From the NCBI RefSeq assembly GCF_040409955.1, contig NZ_CP123384.1, forward strand, positions 2,365,501 through 2,429,500: DNA of 64,000 nucleotides, written 5' to 3'. The translations under genes were made by a program, and so were the position numbers. The number at the start of each line of letters is the position of its first letter. Position 1 is the stretch's first letter. The stretch comes from Salipiger sp. H15. GTDB lineage: Bacteria > Pseudomonadota > Alphaproteobacteria > Rhodobacterales > Rhodobacteraceae. The notes beneath the pieces were generated by a model. The model was not told where the DNA came from and searched no databases. It was given only the letters and a program-made list of their open reading frames with translations. Positions 1 to 9,316 of this stretch are shown here, in pieces.

Positions 1-909
1 CAGGACGCATTGCATCGCACCAGCCACCGTGACCAGTCGCGCCGTTGGGAAGGCCAGCGGGTTCCTTAGCCTTGACGTCAGCGCCGCCTTGGTTGCCGCG
101 GCGGTGGTCATCTGAGGTCTGGTTTCGGGCGGCACCTTGGCCTGGTCGCGCTGGGTCAAGGCGCTTGGCGGGAAGAGATGACTGGGGCGCGGCTAGCGTT
201 CGGCAATACAAGACCAGATCGCGTAACTATTCTCAATTGCCCGGCTCTGTGGCGGGCACTCCTTCGTCCTGAGCAGAGGACTATAACTGTCGAGCCAATT
301 TTTGGCCTTTATCTTGCAGCGGCTCATCCCAAGGAGGGCCTTCAGCTTGCGGCAAGGGACGGCGAATCGGACACGATGGCGGGTGTGGCTGGAGCCGAAT
401 CTGGCGGGGCGCGGTGTCTCGAAGAGACGAATTCGAGGGTCTGGGTGCTCTTCAATAGATCGATTGACGGAAAATTTTATCCCGGTCCGTGCGATCGCGT
501 GAATTGGATCGGGGAATATATAAGGGCGGTATGAGGGCCCAACCGCGTCAAGAATTGGGCAGATCAGCACGTCGGTCGTTATAATCTATGACATAGAATG
601 AGATGATCGCGACGACCGCTTGTACGTACGAAATCTCTGGGTTCCGTGACGAATAAAATCGGCAGATGTCGGATACACGGGCGCCATAGGGCAGCGCTTC
701 ATGTCGCTGGTTGCGGCGTGAGTCCGTGTCATTCCTTCGCTGTGACCTTAGATGCCCCATTTGGGACATATTTTGTTCACGCGCGATCTACATATAGTAG
801 AAATAGCATTTGTAAATCAATTAGTTGACATCATCCATCGGTGCAGCGTCTGTCGGCCCCAACGTAACTTAACGAATTGTTAAGGAAGGTGTTCGGGAGA
901 GGATTGTCG
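1..909. other. Gene-poor left end, no supported gene
   Basis: About 900 bases with lower GC than the rest of the window. Several overlapping open frames exist on both strands (for example 178-534 plus and 193-570 minus), but none shows a recognisable domain, a good ribosome binding site or high third-position GC. It may be eroded mobile or transferred DNA, but no transposase motif or terminal repeat is visible. The only structure noted is the inverted repeat just before the first gene, at 868-884. Confidence 0.5.
868..884. promoter_or_regulatory. Inverted repeat upstream of zinc-ribbon gene
   Basis: Perfect 6-bp arms CTTAAC and GTTAAG separated by GAATT, ending 25 bp before the preferred ATG at 910. 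Position and symmetry would suit a repressor site or a small 5'-UTR hairpin. No regulator is assigned. Confidence 0.3.
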
Positions 910-1422
910 ATGAAAATGCACCCACTAGAAATCGTGTGTCCGGAGTGTGGTGGTCTGGCGCAGTTTCACGAACCCTTCAGGTTTGTCCGTGTCCGAAAGT
1001 TCGGCTCGACTTCCAGGCGGGCGCATATGTGGGGGCGGCTTGCGGTCGAGGAGCTCTTCCCGAAGGAATTCCCCTGGGAGCAGCCTTCCAGCGACACACC
1101 GTCCTTCCGATACGATCCCAAGGAGCCCGGGGATGGATATCTCTTCAATCATCGCGGCATGCTGGAATGCTCGAAATGCCGCAAGATTGCGCCGACCAAA
1201 ATCATTTGGCCGGACTCGGCCTATTGGCGATGGATCGCGGAGGGAGAACTCCTCGTGGCGCGCAATCGTGACCACGCGAATGAGATTTACGAGTTTCTGG
1301 TGGGGGCCTTGCGCAGTCCCAATCGCAGGCCTTCGCTGCGCCATATCCCTTCCGTGATGTTGACGAACAAGGTCTCGTCGCAACTTGCCAAGAAGATCCT
1401 CCGCGACCTCGTGGCGAGCTAG
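910..1422 (+). CDS. Hypothetical protein with zinc-ribbon-like cysteine pairs
   Basis: A 170-residue protein of no family I recognise. Two cysteine pairs are visible: CPEC at residues 10-13 and CSKC at 87-90. This spacing is what a treble-clef or zinc-ribbon fold uses, so zinc binding is a reasonable inference. The 70 residues between them include a Trp/Pro/Phe-rich stretch. The start at ATG 910 is chosen because GAGAGGA lies 6 bp before it; a TTG at 877 would add 11 residues. It stands alone, with no operon partner. Nucleic-acid or protein binding is possible but not shown. Confidence 0.6.
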   Translation: MKMHPLEIVCPECGGLAQFHEPFRFVRVRKFGSTSRRAHMWGRLAVEELFPKEFPWEQPSSDTPSFRYDPKEPGDGYLFNHRGMLECSKCRKIAPTKIIWPDSAYWRWIAEGELLVARNRDHANEIYEFLVGALRSPNRRPSLRHIPSVMLTNKVSSQLAKKILRDLVAS

Positions 1423-1605
1423 CGGGGTCCAGGGGCGAGGGAGTGGACTGGGCGGCCGGTGGGTTGGTGCCCTGGTCCTCCATCCTGCGCTCCGGCGTTT
1501 TCGAAGATTGGTTGATGGTGTCCCCCGGCGTCAGGTGCCGGGAAGTGGTGTGTGACCGCCATTCCGGCTCGTCAGGTCCGGAGATGGGGAACTGGGTGGG
1601 TGTGA

Positions 1606-1806
1606 ATGCTGAGTGGGCGCATCGTGTTCGTGAAGGCAACTGAGATCTCCGCGGCGATCCATGCGGAGATGCTTGCGCGAAGCTTCAATCAATATGCCGC
1701 CGCCATGGAGGCTGCGCTCCGCTTGGAAATCGTCTGCGGCGCCGAAGCAGAGAGCCGTATTGAAGATATCCTGACCTGGAAGGCACGGCAAAGGACCGGC
1801 AAGTGA
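1606..1806 (+). CDS. Small hypothetical protein (66 aa)
   Basis: A 66-residue, mostly helical-looking and Ala/Glu-rich small protein with no recognised domain. Support for a real gene is modest: a purine-rich GGGTGGGTG precedes the ATG, and a terminator-like hairpin begins 15 bases after the stop. The middle of the protein could form one or two amphipathic helices. No function can be assigned, and a spurious open frame cannot be excluded. Confidence 0.4.
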   Translation: MLSGRIVFVKATEISAAIHAEMLARSFNQYAAAMEAALRLEIVCGAEAESRIEDILTWKARQRTGK

Positions 1807-1821
1807 TGCGCGATCGCGCGC

Positions 1822-1849
1822 AACGGCCCCTCGTTTCGAAGGGCCGTTT
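1822..1849 (+). terminator. Intrinsic terminator-like hairpin
   Basis: 8-bp stem AACGGCCC/GGGCCGTT (1822-1829 with 1841-1848). The loop can itself pair TCG with CGA. It is followed by a short T-rich stretch and sits 15 bp after the small ORF stop. Confidence 0.5.
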
Positions 1850-2130
1850 GATTGGGCCGCCTGCCGAGGCGCACCGTGTCTCGTCGCCAACTTCCAGCCC
1901 TGAGCTGTCGAAGGGACTTACGAAGCCTCCGCCCCATGATGACCTTCGCCGTTCACCCCCAAGCGGCTTCTGACCTTGCTCGCCACCCATGCGTTGCCGC
2001 TCGCTGACAGGCATCGCGACAAAGGGTCCATGGTGCTCGGATTGGATGTTAAACTTCCGGTCTTGCCGATGCCGGGCGGAACGCAGCGCGGAATTGCCGC
2101 GTTGAGCGTCCAAATGGAAAGGCGTTTGAC

Positions 2131-3165
2131 ATGAAGAGTTTTCTTATCGGCAGCGCCTTGGCGCTCGCCTTGTCTTCGACATCCCTCTCTGCTGCCCCGA
2201 TCCACACCACGGCCGATGTCACGGGCGTGGGGGGCGCCGAGCAAGTCTGGCTCGCCAAGGGTAACGGCAATGGCAATGGTCACGGTGGCAATGCCAGGAA
2301 GCTGCTCAAGAAGGGCCATGGCAAGGCTGGAAAGGGCAATTCCGGTCACGGCAACGGCCAGGCAGGAAACGGACATGCCAAACCCGGGAAGGGCAATGCG
2401 CAAGCTGGCAACGGCAAGCCCGAACATGCAGGGGGGCCGCAGCTGGGAGCGAAAGGCAACGGTGCCCGGGGCCGACACGCCTTCACTGCGACAGAGCGAG
2501 AAGACATCGTGCGCCGCATCGTTTCGACACCGGCTCCCGCAGGTCGCGACATGATGCCCCTGGTGGGGGCAACCGCGCTCGCCCTGGCGACCCCGCACCT
2601 GCTGGTGGCGGACATTCCCGAAGATGAGCTCATTGCCTACAGCAATTGCCCGCCGGGTCTCGCCAAGAAGGACCCCCCATGCGTGCCGCCCGGTCTGGCG
2701 AAGAACGGGGTGACCTACGACGAGTGGACGTCCTACGACCAGGACGGATATGACGAGCTCTGGCTCGAGCATCGCAATGACTGGCTCGGTTCCGATTACG
2801 GTCGCGATCCGGACCCCGAGCTTCTCCTGCTTCAGTCGGACCAGATCGCGACCCTCTTCGGCCTCGACCCCGCGCCGCGTGGCCAGCGGTATGGGTTGAT
2901 CGATGGCATGCCGGTGCTGCTCGACCAGGACGATTACAGGTCGCTCCTCTTGGTGAACGAGCTGGCACAGGTCGGAGACCTGACCGACGGTGTGCGGATC
3001 GCGCCCACGGCAGCGCTCACGCAGGATGAAATGATCAATCTCTACCGTTTGCCGCAGCTCGGTGCCGGTGACAATTACGCCGTGCTGAACGGCCAGCTGG
3101 TGCAGCTGAAGGACTCGGAATACGAGCTCCTCCAGATGCTCCGCATTGCCAGGGCGGTTCTGTAA
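2131..3165 (+). CDS. Secreted Gly/Asn/His/Lys-rich protein with CPPGLAKK motif (RcnB-like)
   Basis: A 344-residue exported protein. Residues 1-21 form a Sec signal peptide ending at an Ala-rich cleavage site. About residues 40-110 are low-complexity repeats of Gly, Asn, His, Lys and Ala (GNGNGHGGN, GKAGKGNSGHG). Around residues 172-191 lies CPPGLAKKDPPCVPPGLAK, a motif found in alphaproteobacterial periplasmic proteins often called RcnB-like. The acidic C-terminal 150 residues hold no catalytic motif I recognise. His/Asn-rich repeats could bind metal, which is only inference. ATG 2131 follows GGAAAGG. The gene is monocistronic, with a clear terminator after it. Confidence 0.65.
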   Translation: MKSFLIGSALALALSSTSLSAAPIHTTADVTGVGGAEQVWLAKGNGNGNGHGGNARKLLKKGHGKAGKGNSGHGNGQAGNGHAKPGKGNAQAGNGKPEHAGGPQLGAKGNGARGRHAFTATEREDIVRRIVSTPAPAGRDMMPLVGATALALATPHLLVADIPEDELIAYSNCPPGLAKKDPPCVPPGLAKNGVTYDEWTSYDQDGYDELWLEHRNDWLGSDYGRDPDPELLLLQSDQIATLFGLDPAPRGQRYGLIDGMPVLLDQDDYRSLLLVNELAQVGDLTDGVRIAPTAALTQDEMINLYRLPQLGAGDNYAVLNGQLVQLKDSEYELLQMLRIARAVL

Positions 3166-3180
3166 CCGCTGGGGTGGCGA

Positions 3181-3212
3181 TCAGAGGATTGCTGTTCCCT
3201 CTGACTTTTTCT
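3181..3212 (+). terminator. Intrinsic terminator after the RcnB-like gene
   Basis: Stem TCAGAGG/CCTCTGA (3181-3187 with 3198-3204) followed by CTTTTTCTTC. This is a standard rho-independent layout 16 bp after the stop. Confidence 0.75.
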
Positions 3213-3612
3213 TCAAGATGCAGCCGCCCCAGTGATGGGCGGCTGCTAATCTTGCGCCGAGCCACATGCCGCGCCAGGCACGCCAGCTTGTTCAGGGGCG
3301 CCCGCAAGAGGTCGGTCGAGCCTAGCGCAGCGAAGCGCGAGGGTCAGCGCCTGTTTGCCGGACAGAGCGAAAACGCAGCGTAGTGGGCTACAGCCCTGAA
3401 AGGAACGCGACCCAAACTTTACGCCTCGACGATCCGATCCCGCAGCAGCGGTGCCAATCCCGAGTCATCAGCTTAACAAGCGGGCGTTGTGACCGCTTGG
3501 GTTTCTGTCACGATAATCCTTGCGCCGCTCTACAAATACGATGTCCCCTTCAGCACGGACGTTGATCAGCGCAGATCGTACCCAAATTCGGCGCCCATCA
3601 GACAAAACACGC
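3213..3612. other. Gene-free stretch
   Basis: About 400 bases of reduced GC with only short overlapping frames. No promoter, repeat or gene could be supported. Confidence 0.5.
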
Positions 3613-4086
3613 TCATGGGCGGCTCCGAAAGCTGATGCTGCAGCCGCGTGTATTTAGGATCGCGATGGCCAATGGATATACCGATCTCGCAAAGCATTCT
3701 TCAGCGTCACTTTTCGTCCGGGCGCCAATGACATGACCAGTCGCGCCGGCTTCGGTGTGGCAGAAAGAAATCCTGTTTATCAGTCGCGGCGCTTTGGGCC
3801 CTGCGAGGAACTCCCAAACGAGTATCGATTGGTCTGCCCGGGGCTGGACGACAGCCAAGAAACTTAGAGGGCGTTTCACTCCGTCTTGCTTCTCTGTCGA
3901 CAGGTCGTAGGTGAATGCCCACGCATGAGTATCAAATGGCTGGCCTACTTGATGCTTTAGTCCTTGGAGAACGTCCTTAACACGGCCGTGCAAGCTGTCT
4001 TCGTTCTCGAAGGTGCCAAAGGAAAAAATTCTGCCTTCGTCGACAATACCCTGGGGAATACTCCCTGAAAGCGCCAGACCGGACAA
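3613..4086 (-). CDS. Hypothetical protein, possibly 5'-truncated
   Basis: A 157-codon frame on the minus strand with protein-like composition but much lower GC than neighbouring genes. No family is recognised. The only start in frame near the 5' end is TTG at 4086. Reading upstream, the frame stays open for nine more codons with plausible protein sequence and then meets an in-frame TGA at 4114-4116, with no ATG or GTG between. This fits either a TTG start or a gene whose 5' end was lost. Its composition and isolation suggest transferred DNA. Function is unknown. Confidence 0.4.
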   Translation of the reverse strand: MSGLALSGSIPQGIVDEGRIFSFGTFENEDSLHGRVKDVLQGLKHQVGQPFDTHAWAFTYDLSTEKQDGVKRPLSFLAVVQPRADQSILVWEFLAGPKAPRLINRISFCHTEAGATGHVIGARTKSDAEECFARSVYPLAIAILNTRGCSISFRSRP

Positions 4087-4458
4087 GTTCTCAAGCGCAC
4101 GTTGAGTTTCATATCAAGCCTTCGTCCTTTCCAACTGTCTGTCAGGGATCACATATTCGCGTCGCGCGTAAACTCCAAAGTGGTAGGGCGCGGGGTGACA
4201 GGCAGCTGTCGGTGCATGGCTGCAGCTTTGGTCAGCTATTCTGCCGTCCGCTTCCTGCGCTGCGCCGACCCTCCGAGCGTGCGCTCCCTCCGCAGACCCG
4301 TCACACCTCCCGCGGATGTCCTTGATCACTTCGTAGGCTTCCGCGGCCCTTGGCATCGCCTGTCGACTTTGGGTGATGCGACCCCGGTAGCATTCGAGGC
4401 CCGACCCATGCGATGCTGGCCTGGCATCCTCGAAACCGGCATCAGGCAGGAGGTGACG
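4087..4458. other. Leader region before the Na/Pi symporter gene
   Basis: An open frame runs in phase with the symporter gene from 4102, but its translation lacks the membrane character of the family. The family-like N-terminus begins at 4459 after AGGAGGT. I see no gene here; it probably holds the symporter promoter. Confidence 0.5.
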
Positions 4459-6087
4459 ATGAATTCGGTCTTGATCGCGGCCCAGATCGGCGGGGCGGTT
4501 GCGCTCTTGCTCTACGGGCTCGGCCTCATTCGGGAGGGCGTCACCCAGGCGCTCGGGCTGAGGCTTCAGGTGGTGCTCGGCCTCGGCACCAGGACCGGGC
4601 TGCGCGCCTTTCTTGCCGGGTTGCTGACGACGCTCGGGCTTCAATCCTCCACCGCGACCGCGCTGATGGCGGCGGGCTTTGTCGAGCGGGGGATGATCCG
4701 GACCCGCATGGCGCAGATCGCGCTGCTTGGTGCCAACATCGGCACCGCGCTGACCGCCTGGTTCGTGACCACGGGGATCGAGGCGGCGGCGCCTGCGCTG
4801 CTTCTTGCCGGCTACATCCTGCTCCGCCGCAAGGAGGCCGCAGCCTCGGGCAGCGGCCGCGCGCTGGTCGGGGTCGGCATGATGCTCTTGTCCCTGACCC
4901 TGCTGAGCCATGCCACGACCCCGCTTCGCGAGGCTCCGGAGGTCGCGGCGTTCCTCGCCATGCTGGACAAGGCATGGCCCGTGGCCCTGCTCTTTGCCGC
5001 CGGCCTGACCGTGCTCTGCTCGTCGTCGCTCGCCGCCGTCCTGCTGATCGCGTCGCTCGCCCTGCCGCCGGCGCTGACGGTTGTGCTGGTGCTGGGCGCG
5101 AACCTCGGCGGCGCAGTGCCGGCCGTGCTCGCAACCTCCGGCATGGGGGCCGAGGCGCGACGGGTGACGGCCGGAAACCTCTGCGTGCGCGCCATCGGCT
5201 GCCTGTGCGTGCTGCCCTTCGCGGCCCCCTTCGCGACGCTGCTTCAGCGCGTCCCGGCCGGCAGCGGCCTGGCGGTCGAGGCGCATCTCGTCTTCAACCT
5301 GGTGCTCGCCGCGGCGATCTGGCCCGCGTCGGGCCTCATCGCCACCCTGATGACCCGGGTCATTCCGGAGCCCGCCGAGGACACGCCCGAACTGGCCCCC
5401 CGCTGGCTCGACGAGGCGGCGCTGAACACGCCGGCTGTCGCGCTCACCGGGGCCAGCCGCGAGGCGCTGGCGATCAGCGATGCCGTCGAGCGGATGCTGA
5501 TCCAGACCCGCGCCGCCTTCCGCCTCGACGATCCCGCCCCCCTGGCGGAGGTTGCGGAACTGGAGGCGCGCGTGGATCGGCGGCAGCAGGAGGTGAAGAC
5601 CTACCTGTCGCGCCTCGGGCAGGAGGCGAGCGAGGAGGATCGTCGTCGGTCGATCACGATCCTCGATTACGTCATCAACCTCGAACATATCGGCGACATC
5701 ATCGACAAGGGCCTGTCTCCGGAAGTGCGCAAGAAGACCGGGTTGCGCCTACGCTTCTCGGACGAGGGCTATGATGAGCTCGACCGGCTCTTCCTGATGA
5801 GCCTCGAGACGCTGAAGCTGGCACAGACCGTCTTCATGACCGGCGACCGGGACCAGGCGCGGCGGCTCGTCGAGCTGAAGGTCGAGATCCGCAACCTCGA
5901 GCGCCAGTCCGCGCAGCGCCACCTGATCCGCCTGCGCGAGGGTCACGCCATCAGTCGCGAGACGTCGTCCCTGCATCTCGACCTGCTGCGGGACCTGAAG
6001 CGGATCAATGCCCATACCGTATCGGTGGCGCATCCGATCCTCGACGAGGAAGGTTTGCTGGCCGAAAGCCGGCTGCGGCAGAGCTGA
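4459..6087 (+). CDS. Na+/phosphate cotransporter family protein (NptA/PNaS) with PhoU-like C-terminus
   Basis: Inner-membrane sodium-dependent phosphate symporter, 542 residues. The first ~320 residues are hydrophobic helices. QSSTATA at residue 62 matches the QSS signature of the PNaS family; the matching segment of the second inverted repeat reads LCSSSLAAVL, with Cys in place of Gln. Residues ~330-540 are soluble and helical, and resemble the PhoU-like domain fused to bacterial NptA proteins. The start at ATG 4459 is set by AGGAGGT 4 bp upstream. A much longer frame exists, but its N-terminal part is not membrane-like. It stands alone, with no pho regulon neighbour visible. Confidence 0.85.
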   Translation: MNSVLIAAQIGGAVALLLYGLGLIREGVTQALGLRLQVVLGLGTRTGLRAFLAGLLTTLGLQSSTATALMAAGFVERGMIRTRMAQIALLGANIGTALTAWFVTTGIEAAAPALLLAGYILLRRKEAAASGSGRALVGVGMMLLSLTLLSHATTPLREAPEVAAFLAMLDKAWPVALLFAAGLTVLCSSSLAAVLLIASLALPPALTVVLVLGANLGGAVPAVLATSGMGAEARRVTAGNLCVRAIGCLCVLPFAAPFATLLQRVPAGSGLAVEAHLVFNLVLAAAIWPASGLIATLMTRVIPEPAEDTPELAPRWLDEAALNTPAVALTGASREALAISDAVERMLIQTRAAFRLDDPAPLAEVAELEARVDRRQQEVKTYLSRLGQEASEEDRRRSITILDYVINLEHIGDIIDKGLSPEVRKKTGLRLRFSDEGYDELDRLFLMSLETLKLAQTVFMTGDRDQARRLVELKVEIRNLERQSAQRHLIRLREGHAISRETSSLHLDLLRDLKRINAHTVSVAHPILDEEGLLAESRLRQS

Positions 6088-6209
6088 GCCGGTCGAGGGA
6101 TCGGGCGCGAGTGGGAGAGAGAGATAAGCCGTTCGCTGCACCCTCGACCACCGGAAGCGATGCGTGCCATCAACTCCCGACCGCGTCAGTTTTCGACGTC
6201 AGCTTGGCA

Positions 6210-6653
6210 TCATCGCTCGCACACGAGGTCCCGGACATCCGACAGCTCAACATAGCGGGGATATAACCTCAGGATATATTGAACCATCGCGAGGGTAGAC
6301 TGTCCGCCAGAGGCCCTTCTGTTCCTGGTGAAGTTTCCGTAGAGTTGCCCGTTCTGGTCCATAATGACCAGGCCTTCGCCATCCAAATTCCATGGGCTGT
6401 CCAATAGGCTGTCCGAGCCAAAGCGACCATGTCCGTACCAAATGCTATCTGAGCCATAGCGGGAGCCATATGGCCCGCGTTCATTGCAAATGGAGTCAGC
6501 ATCTTCTTGATTGCAGTTGAGGCAACCGGCAAATTTCGAACGGGTCTCCGCGTCGAAAAGCAGAAGCCTGATCGCCTCCCCGGGTTCTTCTCCTGCACAA
6601 ACCGATGAACAGGCAGCTGCCCAAAAGGCGAACAAGGCACCTAATATCTTCAT
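6210..6653 (-). CDS. Secreted protein with YGS/DSxWN-type repeats
   Basis: A 147-residue exported protein. Residues 1-22 are a signal peptide ending CAG. Next comes a CLNCNQEDADSICNERG segment, then YGSRYGSDSIWY and FGSDSLLDSPWN repeats, then a short C-terminus with MDQNGQLYGNFTRN. This layout (a CxxC cluster followed by YGSxYSSDSIWN/SPWN repeats and a DxNGxxYG motif) recurs in uncharacterised secreted proteins of many bacteria. The start at 6653 is chosen because it opens directly into the signal peptide; the frame continues to 6869 with unlikely sequence. GC is lower than in neighbours, which suggests recent acquisition. Function is unknown. Confidence 0.65.
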   Translation of the reverse strand: MKILGALFAFWAAACSSVCAGEEPGEAIRLLLFDAETRSKFAGCLNCNQEDADSICNERGPYGSRYGSDSIWYGHGRFGSDSLLDSPWNLDGEGLVIMDQNGQLYGNFTRNRRASGGQSTLAMVQYILRLYPRYVELSDVRDLVCER

Positions 6654-7132
6654 AAACGCGACTCGGAAGCACCAAAACGCAACACTTGTACTTGCTGAGT
6701 GTGACCTCCCAGGCGGCAATTTGTCCAGCTGGCGATCGGTCATATATCCGAAATCCCCAAATGGACCAATTCGTATGTTCCGTTTTCGAGAATGGGTGAA
6801 TCTCGAATCATATTTCCGACGTTGGGCGCACATATGTGAATTTGACGTGACGTCCTGATATCGCGCCAACCTGCTGAGCGGAATTCAAAGAATGCCGCTC
6901 GAATTCCGGTGCAAACTCGGGCTACAGTCTATTTGGGGCCCTCTTGACGAGGCCCGTCCACTTCCGCGCACCGCTTCCTTTCCGAGCCAGCGTAGCGAGG
7001 GGCCGATCTCCGCCCGGATTGGCGCCGCGTTTCCCGCAGGTCGGTCCTGCCCATCATTGCCAAGTGGGCGTCTGCCATTCTTGATGGTACTATGGATCGC
7101 AGCAGTCTTGCGTTCAACTCGAGGAGGGGAAA
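6654..7132. other. Gene-free stretch
   Basis: About 480 bases between a minus-strand secreted-protein gene and the plus-strand ABM-like gene. It presumably holds both divergent promoters. No gene, tRNA or clear repeat could be supported. Confidence 0.45.
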
Positions 7133-7453
7133 ATGCGCGCAATGACAGTGGTCAAGTTCAAGCCCAAGCCAGGCATGGAAGAGGAATTCGAGGCGCTCTA
7201 CAAAAGTCTCAAGCGGGAATTCGATGGCCTGCGGAGGATGTCCCTCGTGAAGTCGACCGACGGCGGATACTTTGGTGTCGGTGAATGGGACAGCTTCGAC
7301 CATCTCGTCGCCGCCCGCCAGGCGATGCAGGACAACCTCGACAAGTTCCGCCACACGTTGTCGAGCTTTTCGGAAGACATGGGCGTCACCGATGCGATGT
7401 CGGGCAATGTCGCCTTCCGCTGGAAATTCGACGGCGCCGTCAACGGACAGTAA
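7133..7453 (+). CDS. ABM-like dimeric alpha/beta-barrel protein
   Basis: A 106-residue protein with the pattern of antibiotic-biosynthesis-monooxygenase-like ferredoxin folds: an opening beta strand (MTVVKFKPKPG), a long amphipathic helix (EEEFEALYKSLKREF), and a strand ending GGYFGVGEWDSF. Members form dimers and may act on quinones or heme or have no enzyme activity; nothing here specifies a substrate. ATG 7133 follows GAGGAGGGG closely. The gene is alone. Confidence 0.6.
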   Translation: MRAMTVVKFKPKPGMEEEFEALYKSLKREFDGLRRMSLVKSTDGGYFGVGEWDSFDHLVAARQAMQDNLDKFRHTLSSFSEDMGVTDAMSGNVAFRWKFDGAVNGQ

Positions 7454-8273
7454 TGCATCGGAGTTGACCGGCCCTTCCCAGAGGGGCAACTGGCGGAACC
7501 TTGCGAGGTGCCCGTCCGTGGGATCACGGCAGAAAGGACGGCTCAGGCTTCGTTGTCTGGGCTTCAGGAGGACACCCATGGGCGGGGCTGGCGCTTCCAT
7601 CTCGCGGTGCAAGTCATTCGATCTCGGCGCAGCGATTGCCATGCAGCTTCCGGTGCAGTGCGCTGACTCCGGAAGACAAGCAGGCACCCTTCGGAGGCGC
7701 CATCCATGCCAAGGGAGCGTTTCTCAGGTTGCCGATTCGCATACCCTGTCTTTGGCGTGAGGATTCGAGCCACGTCACCCGCAGGACCTTGATCATGCAC
7801 GGTGAAATTCTGTTCCGGAGGACTGCGCGAGGCTCTGCGGCCGGTGCCGCTCGACAACAATTGTTGCGGGACTCTCCGGCCTCGGTTCCCGAATCCGCAT
7901 TTCCCCGCGCGCGCTGTCCGTCTGGCACGGGCGCTCAAAGCGGGGTCGCGGCACGGCGCTCGCGGAGGGGGATGTGCGGGAGGAAGACCCTGCAACTTGC
8001 GTCAACGCCGGGCGACCAAGGGGGCCGGGTGCGTCATGCTGCGGAGGGTGGGAGGTGGATGGCTGGCTGGCGTCTGGGCTGGCTCGCTGTCTTGAACCCT
8101 CCTTAGCGCCGCGGCGCTGTGGCCGCAAGGGGGTGGCGCGAAAAAACCTCGCGGAATCAATATGTTGAGTTATTTTATCAGGTAAACCCGTTCGGGATTT
8201 TCAGGCCTGGAGGGTCAGCGCCCCGCGCGCTCCGGGGGGACTTTTGCCCTGAAGAAACAGGGGCCTGACGGCG
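7454..8273. other. Gene-poor stretch, nothing identified
   Basis: 820 bases without a supportable gene. Plus-strand frames such as 7501-8106 are Arg/Ser/Gly-rich, have no ribosome binding site and match nothing I know. A 13-bp palindrome CTGACGGCGTCAG at 8265-8277 overlaps the stop codon of the following minus-strand gene and may help end its transcription. Confidence 0.5.
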
Positions 8274-9176
8274 TCAGTCCACGGCATGCGCCACCGCCGC
8301 CGCCTCGGGAATGCCGACGTCGGGGCCGGGTGCAAAGCTCGCCACGGTGACGCCGGAGCCAAGGTCGGGGAAGTGGTAGACCGCGTTCACGCAGAAGGGG
8401 CCTCCGCCGGAATGGCCGATCGCACGGCCCGAGCCCCCGACTCGCGCGCTCATCAGCCCGAGCGCGTAGCCGCAGTCGGTCCAGGGGCGGCCCTCGATAG
8501 CGCCGCCGAGCGGCTGGCGTTCCAGCATCCGCGCCAACGTCGGTGGTGCGAGCAGCGTGCCGCGGAAGAGCGCGTCGAGCAGCCGCGCCGCGTCGGGTGC
8601 GGTGCCGGTGAGGCAGCCGTGGTAGACCCAGCCCGGGTGATAGCTGCGCGCGCCCGGCCAGGGGATGGGCGCGAAATCCTCGCGGCGGGTGGCGAGCCTG
8701 ACGCTCGAAAGCCCGAGCGGCGCGGTGAGCGCCTCGCGCAGATGCGTGGCAAGCGGCTGGCCCGAAGCCTCCTCGATGAGCTCGCCCACCTGCATGTAGC
8801 CGAGGTTGGAATAGCACCAGCCCGTCCCCGGCGCGAAGCGCATCCCCTGGGCGAGCGTCGCCTCGCGGAGATGGGCGCGGGACCAGGGCTCCTCGTCCGC
8901 CGCAACCGCCGCGTGGTAGGCGGGCAGGGTGCCGTAGTCCGGCAGTCCGGCGCTGTGTTCGAGCAGCTGGCGCAGGCTGTAAGGCGCATCCTTCAAGGGC
9001 GCGTCGAGCTCCAGCCGCCCGGCCTCGACCAGCTTCAGCGCGCAGATCGCGAGGGCGGTCTTGGTGAAGCTCCAGTAGGGCAGGATCTCGGCCCCGGTGC
9101 CGGACAGCATCCGCGGGGCGCCACGTGTCAGATGGCAGGTGATGATCGGGGATCGGGGCGGCGCCAAGGGGATCAT
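8274..9176 (-). CDS. Serine hydrolase of the beta-lactamase (class C/EstB) fold
   Basis: A 300-residue protein of the penicillin-binding-protein/beta-lactamase superfamily. The three active-site elements are visible: SxxK as SFTK in YWSFTKTALA (nucleophile and base), YxN as YSN in GWCYSNLGY, and an HSGGG motif replacing KTG near the C-terminus. Such proteins are esterases, D-aminopeptidases or carboxypeptidases more often than true antibiotic resistance enzymes. No signal peptide is evident from the start at 9176; the frame extends to 9272 with low-quality sequence and no clear Shine-Dalgarno. It is divergent from fabG. Confidence 0.8.
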   Translation of the reverse strand: MIPLAPPRSPIITCHLTRGAPRMLSGTGAEILPYWSFTKTALAICALKLVEAGRLELDAPLKDAPYSLRQLLEHSAGLPDYGTLPAYHAAVAADEEPWSRAHLREATLAQGMRFAPGTGWCYSNLGYMQVGELIEEASGQPLATHLREALTAPLGLSSVRLATRREDFAPIPWPGARSYHPGWVYHGCLTGTAPDAARLLDALFRGTLLAPPTLARMLERQPLGGAIEGRPWTDCGYALGLMSARVGGSGRAIGHSGGGPFCVNAVYHFPDLGSGVTVASFAPGPDVGIPEAAAVAHAVD

Positions 9177-9316
9177 GCAGGCGGAAATAGCACGCGCCGG
9201 GCGCGCCGCCCAGCGGGCCGCGCGGCGGGGCTGCGGGTGCTGGCTCTTGCCCGATGGCGGCAGGGATGCCATATCGCCCGGAACGATTTACGGCAAAGCA
9301 GAGGGGCACGGGCCTA

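Noticed and set aside
193..570. Minus-strand 125-codon frame in the left gene-poor region
   Set aside because: It overlaps equally poor plus-strand frames, has no Shine-Dalgarno or known motif, and the region has no coding bias.
4102..4458. Extended N-terminus of the Na/Pi symporter
   Set aside because: The extra 119 residues have no membrane character. AGGAGGT at the proper distance marks ATG 4459.
7501..8106. Plus-strand 201-codon frame
   Set aside because: Composition is Arg/Ser/Gly-rich like out-of-frame GC-rich DNA, with no start signal and no similarity recalled.
8274..9176. Calling the serine hydrolase an antibiotic-resistance beta-lactamase
   Set aside because: It has SxxK and YxN but HSG instead of KTG and no clear signal peptide, which fits esterase or peptidase relatives better.
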